Assembly: GCA_028023455.1 (NCBI GenBank)
Contig: JAQFVV010006220.1
Coordinates: forward strand, 10,933,916-10,997,915
Source of the DNA: Epiperipatus broadwayi
Lineage: Eukaryota > Onychophora > Udeonychophora > Euonychophora > Peripatidae
DNA length: 64,000 nt
Reading direction: 5' to 3'
A program made the position numbers and the translations under genes. This document shows positions 59,936 to 64,000 of the stretch, in pieces. The notes under the pieces are model-generated. The model did no database searches and was not told where the DNA came from. It saw only the letters and a list, made by a program, of their open reading frames with translations. Numbering within the stretch: the stretch's first letter is position 1; each line of letters opens with the position of its first letter.

Positions 59936-62900
59936 TTGTTTTTATTTTGTATAGTCGCATAATTACAATTTAGACATGATACCTTGAATTAATAAAACCA
60001 TATTAGAAAAAATGTTGATGATCACAGACTGAATAAAAATAGAGAAAGCAATTTTAAAATGTGTGTATAGAGTGGAATAAAGAAAGATGCAAGAGTGTAA
60101 AAACAATCTGCAGAAAATAAATTTAAAAGGACAGGGGAGTAGAAAGATGTAGAAGATATTGTAAGTTAAATATATAATCGAAACAAACCAGAATTTAAAA
60201 AGTGATAGTCTATTAAAAATATCAAGCAGAATAAATGCTAATGAAACTAAAAATGGAAAGCCCAGAACAAAGATTAAAACATGGAAGGAGACAAGGGAGT
60301 AATGGTTCAAGATTCAAATCCACCAATTGTAAAAATCCTAGAAGAAGAAAAAAGGAAATGGAAGAAATGAAAAAAAAAAAGAAAACAAGTTAAAACGGAA
60401 ATCCTAGGGAAGCTAAAGAAATAAAAGCTTAGGAAAAGTAGAAGAAAAGATATGAAGAAAATATCATGAATAAATTATTAGAAATATTTAGAAAACATTT
60501 CATAAATGTAGTAAAATTTATGAATCTCAAATTCTTAGAAGAGTGAAGATTCTAAAAGTGATGGTGATACCATATATTGAGTAGAAAATTTAAAAAACTA
60601 TTGAAAACACAACAGAAAAACTTATAAAGTTTTAAAGAAATTAAGTTCTATAGTAAAACAGATATAGATATTGTAGAAGATTCTAAAACTGATATGAGCA
60701 AAAAATGAGGTTTATTATAAAACTGAAGGAATAAATGTTAAAGATTGTTTAATAAATGCAATAAATGTAAAAAGATGGTGTAGAAAGTGACATCAATAAA
60801 TCATTAACTTTTCACTTTAAAATTATAAAAGATTATTAAAAGACAATACTTTATATAGCTTAAATATAAAAAAGCATTAGGCAACAAATATAGAAAGATA
60901 AAAGACAAGACTTCTAAAGTTTATAGATAATAGGTAAGGAATGATCTTAGCCTGGTGCATAAATATATAGTTGATAACTACTTTGTGGATTGCTTAATGT
61001 ATTTAGACAATACTTAAGTTCAAATTAAATGATGTATAGCTCTTAATATAAGATAAACTCCTGGAAGACAAATGATAAGGTAAAAGATTCTGAAGGTGGA
61101 CAAGAAAATGAAAATGGATAATAAAGTAAGATAAATCTGCTTTTCAGAAAGAAAATTATATCAATAATATTAAAGTACTAATATCAAAAAAAACATGAGA
61201 AATATTGAATGTACTTTTAGTGCTAAGCATTGTTGTCAAAGGAGAATATTAATATTTAAAATAAAAAATTAAAATATAGCATTAAACATTTAAATGTATG
61301 TGCTTCAAAATAACCTCAATTAAACACTTAAATTTTCTTTTCATCATTGAGTCTGCATTAGTAATTAACACATTGTTTTAATTTATTATATTTCAGCAAT
61401 GAAATTAAAGTCATTTACCACTTATATTGTGGAAATTATGCCAACCTATTATGGAATTTACTCATTATGAGCAATGATGTAAATATAAAAAAGTTAGTGT
61501 TGAAAATCATTCAAATATTTTGTCATCTAAATAACATAAATAAAATGTTAAAATATATTTGTGAAAGGCATTTTATATAAAGTATGCTGGAATTTATTGA
61601 TGGCAGAACTGAAATATTTGGATTTGATAATAGATGTATGGGATTTCATTATAATCTGTTGAATATATATGAGTGAATTTGGTCAGATAAAAATTATTAT
61701 GTTGAGAATCCAAAGTAATATTTTTATGCACATTAAAGTTTGTACAACTTTTACTAGATGACATACATTGAAAGTACTAAATATTTATATTTCTATCTCA
61801 TTTATATATTTTGCCTGGTCATCTTTGTATTTTACCAGATAGTTAATATAAATAATACATATAACATATATACTAAGAAAAGCTTGTTTAATACTTTAAA
61901 ATAAAAATGATAAATATATCAACATAGTATGCTAAGCATGCTTTCAACTAATTGGTAGCCATATTCATAGCTATAGTTATCCAAGTGAATTGTGAGATTT
62001 ATAGAATTACAAAAGTGTGATTTATATAAAGTTCAATTATAAATTGTAAATGAATTTATTTAAATAAGCACTTTTTTAACAAGGGGTCACAGGATTCTTT
62101 CTTGTTGACTGCATGTACATTGTTGGTGATGTGCCAGGCTTCTTTAACTTTGCATTTAGCATCATTTGTTTTGGAGCAGACAATACCAGAAGATGTGGGT
62201 TTAAAGATGTGATTGTGTTTAGATTATGTTTGAGTAAAATTTATTTAATATCTGTATTAGTTTTGGTTGGATTGTATTGACATTTGTGCAGCACAATTTG
62301 TATAGAGAGATTAGCATGAGATTCTCCAAAATAAACTGTGTTGCAGTTTGTGTTGCTGCATATAATTTTATACACAATTTGGGAAAGCTGTTCAAGGAGC
62401 AGCGTATCTTTCGTATTGTTAATCAGGCAATTCAGGATGGGAGGAGTACAGAGATTCTGTATGTTTCAGCACATATTTTGTTTATATTGTAGATAATTCC
62501 AGTATGTATGAAAGTAATATCCAGGGTTTTTCATTAACTTGAGTAGGACTGTTCCTAATTTTAGCATAAAATGTTTTAATGATATGAATAAGAGTTGAAT
62601 CTTTGTATTCAATATTACATAAATCATGCATATATGTTTCAATATTGGTTTCTAAATATTTAATAGATATTGGCTGATATATGGATCCTGCTTGTTTTTC
62701 TTTATGGTTATCTTCTTGAGACCAACATGGAAAAATAAAATGTTGCCAAATTGCACCAAGAACATACCAACAATTCTACATTAGAAACTCAAAAAAATTA
62801 TAGAGTGTAATCACTGAAATCTTAAAGTATTCATAGATGACACTACCAGTAATGAAGATAAAGCAAAAAAAAAAGTCTGTTCAAAATAATATTGTATTAA

Positions 62901-63119
62901 AATTTTGGGAATCCATATATGAACTCAGGAATATTGTTGTATTATTTCAAAAAAGTGGAAATTCCTCAAATTTAATTTGGAGTAATGCAATCTGCAGGAT
63001 AATAAAAAAATTGCACAGATTGATAAAAATATTCTCTGTACAATTATAAAAAGTTTAAATTTTATATGAAGACTATTGATCTGATCTTTAGATAAAGCCA
63101 CAGTTTGTGATGTGGATCA
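59936..63119. other. A-rich non-coding stretch
   Basis: 60300-61150 is A/G-rich with many stops in all frames. Open frames at 59963-60310 (minus), 62277-62492 and 62837-63049 (plus) show no known motif, and the start of the 62277 frame is not an ATG. No RNA gene is seen. Confidence 0.5.
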
Positions 63120-63133
63120 TACAAATACAAAAG

Positions 63134-63165
<32 letters not shown>

Positions 63166-63172
63166 CAAAAGA

Positions 63173-63209
<37 letters not shown>

Positions 63210-63210
63210 A
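63120..63210. repeat. (TA)n and (GA)n microsatellites with local duplication
   Basis: AAATACAAAAGAATATAT occurs twice about 40 bases apart, each followed by a TA run, then a GA run at 63194-63209. Confidence 0.9.
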
Positions 63211-63570
63211 ATTTTAGCGCATCAACGTGGAGCTTCGAGTTTTCAAGCCCATGTGAGATTTTGTTTAGATGGTTGAGAAAAACTTCAGGTGTAAGAGGCA
63301 AGATATAGTAGGCGGGGATCAGTTTGTGTTGGTTATGGCATGTATTGTTGGAACAGTTTGTAGAACGGGGTTTCGTCTTTTTCATATGACATAAATAAAT
63401 AACAAATAACGTTTTTTTTGGGGGGGGGAAAGAAAAATCTTTCGGAGTTGAATTTTTTTTTTTGAATTTAAAATAGTTCATTGTCTTCTTGCATATAAGT
63501 AAATAGCGTTTTATTTGCTTTGAGATTTTTGTTTAAAAAAGTTAGTATAGTGAGTTAGCCTTGTGTAAAA
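63211..63570. other. Possible leader or LTR of the gag-like element
   Basis: Less AT-rich sequence with a poly-T/poly-G run (63411-63428) precedes the gag-like frame. No LTR partner lies inside the window, so its nature is open. Confidence 0.3.
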
Positions 63571-64000
63571 ATGGAAGGTAAAGAAGAAGGTGACGGGGTG
63601 GCAGGTTTGGAAGAGAGCCCTGTTTCATTTAAATACCCCTAGATAGTAGAAAAAGAAGAAAGTGAGACGCAGATGATGATAAAGTTGTTAATAGAAATGA
63701 AACAAAGTCAGCAAGCCAGGATGAAAGAAATATGACAAGAGTTGCTAGAAATGAAATAAAGTCAGCAAGCAATACTGGAGGGGCTGAGAGCAGAAATTAA
63801 AGAAATGAGAAGAGAAATGACAGGAAGAGTATAAGAGAGTCAGGAGGTAGAAAAAGTGGTCATAAAAGATATAGAAATTGAAGTAGCACAGGATAGTACT
63901 AGGACAGAGAGGGTGGAAATAAAGTTTGAAATAAGTAGAGAGTGGAGAGAGATAGATAGGGTGGTGGAGAAAGAAGATCTTGGAGACAGTTATAAGTTAG
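63571..64000 (+). pseudogene. Gag-like frame of another retroelement, cut by window edge
   Basis: ATG at 63571 starts MEGKEEGDGVAGLEESPVSF. The frame continues past in-frame stops at 63640 (TAG), 63733 (TGA), 63757 (TAA) and 63832 (TAA), yet remains charged and helical throughout: LLIEMKQSQQARMKEI, LLEMK, SQQAILEGLRAEIKEMRREM. The SQQA block occurs twice. Such Met/Gln/Glu/Lys coiled coils are typical of N-terminal gag in invertebrate Ty3-type elements. It continues beyond the window. Confidence 0.6.

Noticed and set aside
62277-62492. 71-codon hypothetical protein
   Set aside because: The frame does not start with ATG, is in AT-rich DNA and has no recognisable motif.

Overview
The window is strongly AT-rich animal DNA: one recognisable host gene lies in long non-coding sequence packed with transposable elements and simple repeats. 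The host exon (8646-9818, minus) encodes most of a vesicular GABA/glycine transporter (VGAT/unc-47/SLC32A). Its wording is closest, from memory, to protostome VGATs. Together with a Penelope-like element, a Merlin element, hAT elements, Ty3-type LTR elements and tRNA-like short retroposons, this suggests an invertebrate, probably a protostome such as an arthropod or mollusc. The sequence alone does not fix the species.

Layout. 1-7 kb: a complete hAT transposon with a broken ZBED-like transposase and a perfect 8-bp target duplication, then AT-rich DNA, a minisatellite and a tRNA-like retroposon with an 18-bp target duplication. 8.6-9.8 kb: the VGAT exon with a clear splice acceptor; I found no upstream exon, so much of what follows may be its intron. 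11.2-14.4 kb: two diverged copies of one repeat, the second split by a foldback with arms of about 300 bp. 14.5-26.6 kb: a very large LTR element with LTRs of 3.24 and 3.56 kb. It reads on the minus strand and has a Glu/Lys-rich gag-like interior and only the integrase C-terminus of pol, so it is a non-autonomous Ty3-type derivative. 28.5-35.4 kb: a Ty3-type element on the plus strand with LTRs of about 1.46 kb and a decayed gag-pol. 36.3-38.6 kb: a promoter-like stretch, a short ORF and a possible LTR/primer-binding-site junction. 40.7-41.3 kb: a non-autonomous hAT. 41.7 kb: a long ATT microsatellite. 44.3-45.8 kb: a solo LTR related to the 28.5-35.4 kb element. 45.8-47.6 kb: a 5'-truncated Penelope-like element with hammerhead-like cores and a near-perfect foldback at its 3' end. 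50.7-51.8 kb: a Merlin transposon with TIRs of about 130 bp. 54-64 kb: small duplications, another tRNA-like retroposon, purine tracts, and at the right edge the start of another gag-like pseudogene.

Apart from VGAT nothing looks like an intact functional gene. The coding parts of the mobile elements all carry stops or frameshifts. The less usual material is in the non-coding architecture: hammerhead-like motifs in the Penelope terminal repeats, a conserved splice donor and structured 3' block in the Ty3 LTRs, a phased palindromic CAGGTG array in the giant LTRs, a family of minimal tRNA-like retroposons with closed TGTCA/TGACA ends, and the large foldback. Comparisons were made by eye, and boundaries marked approximate could move by tens of bases.
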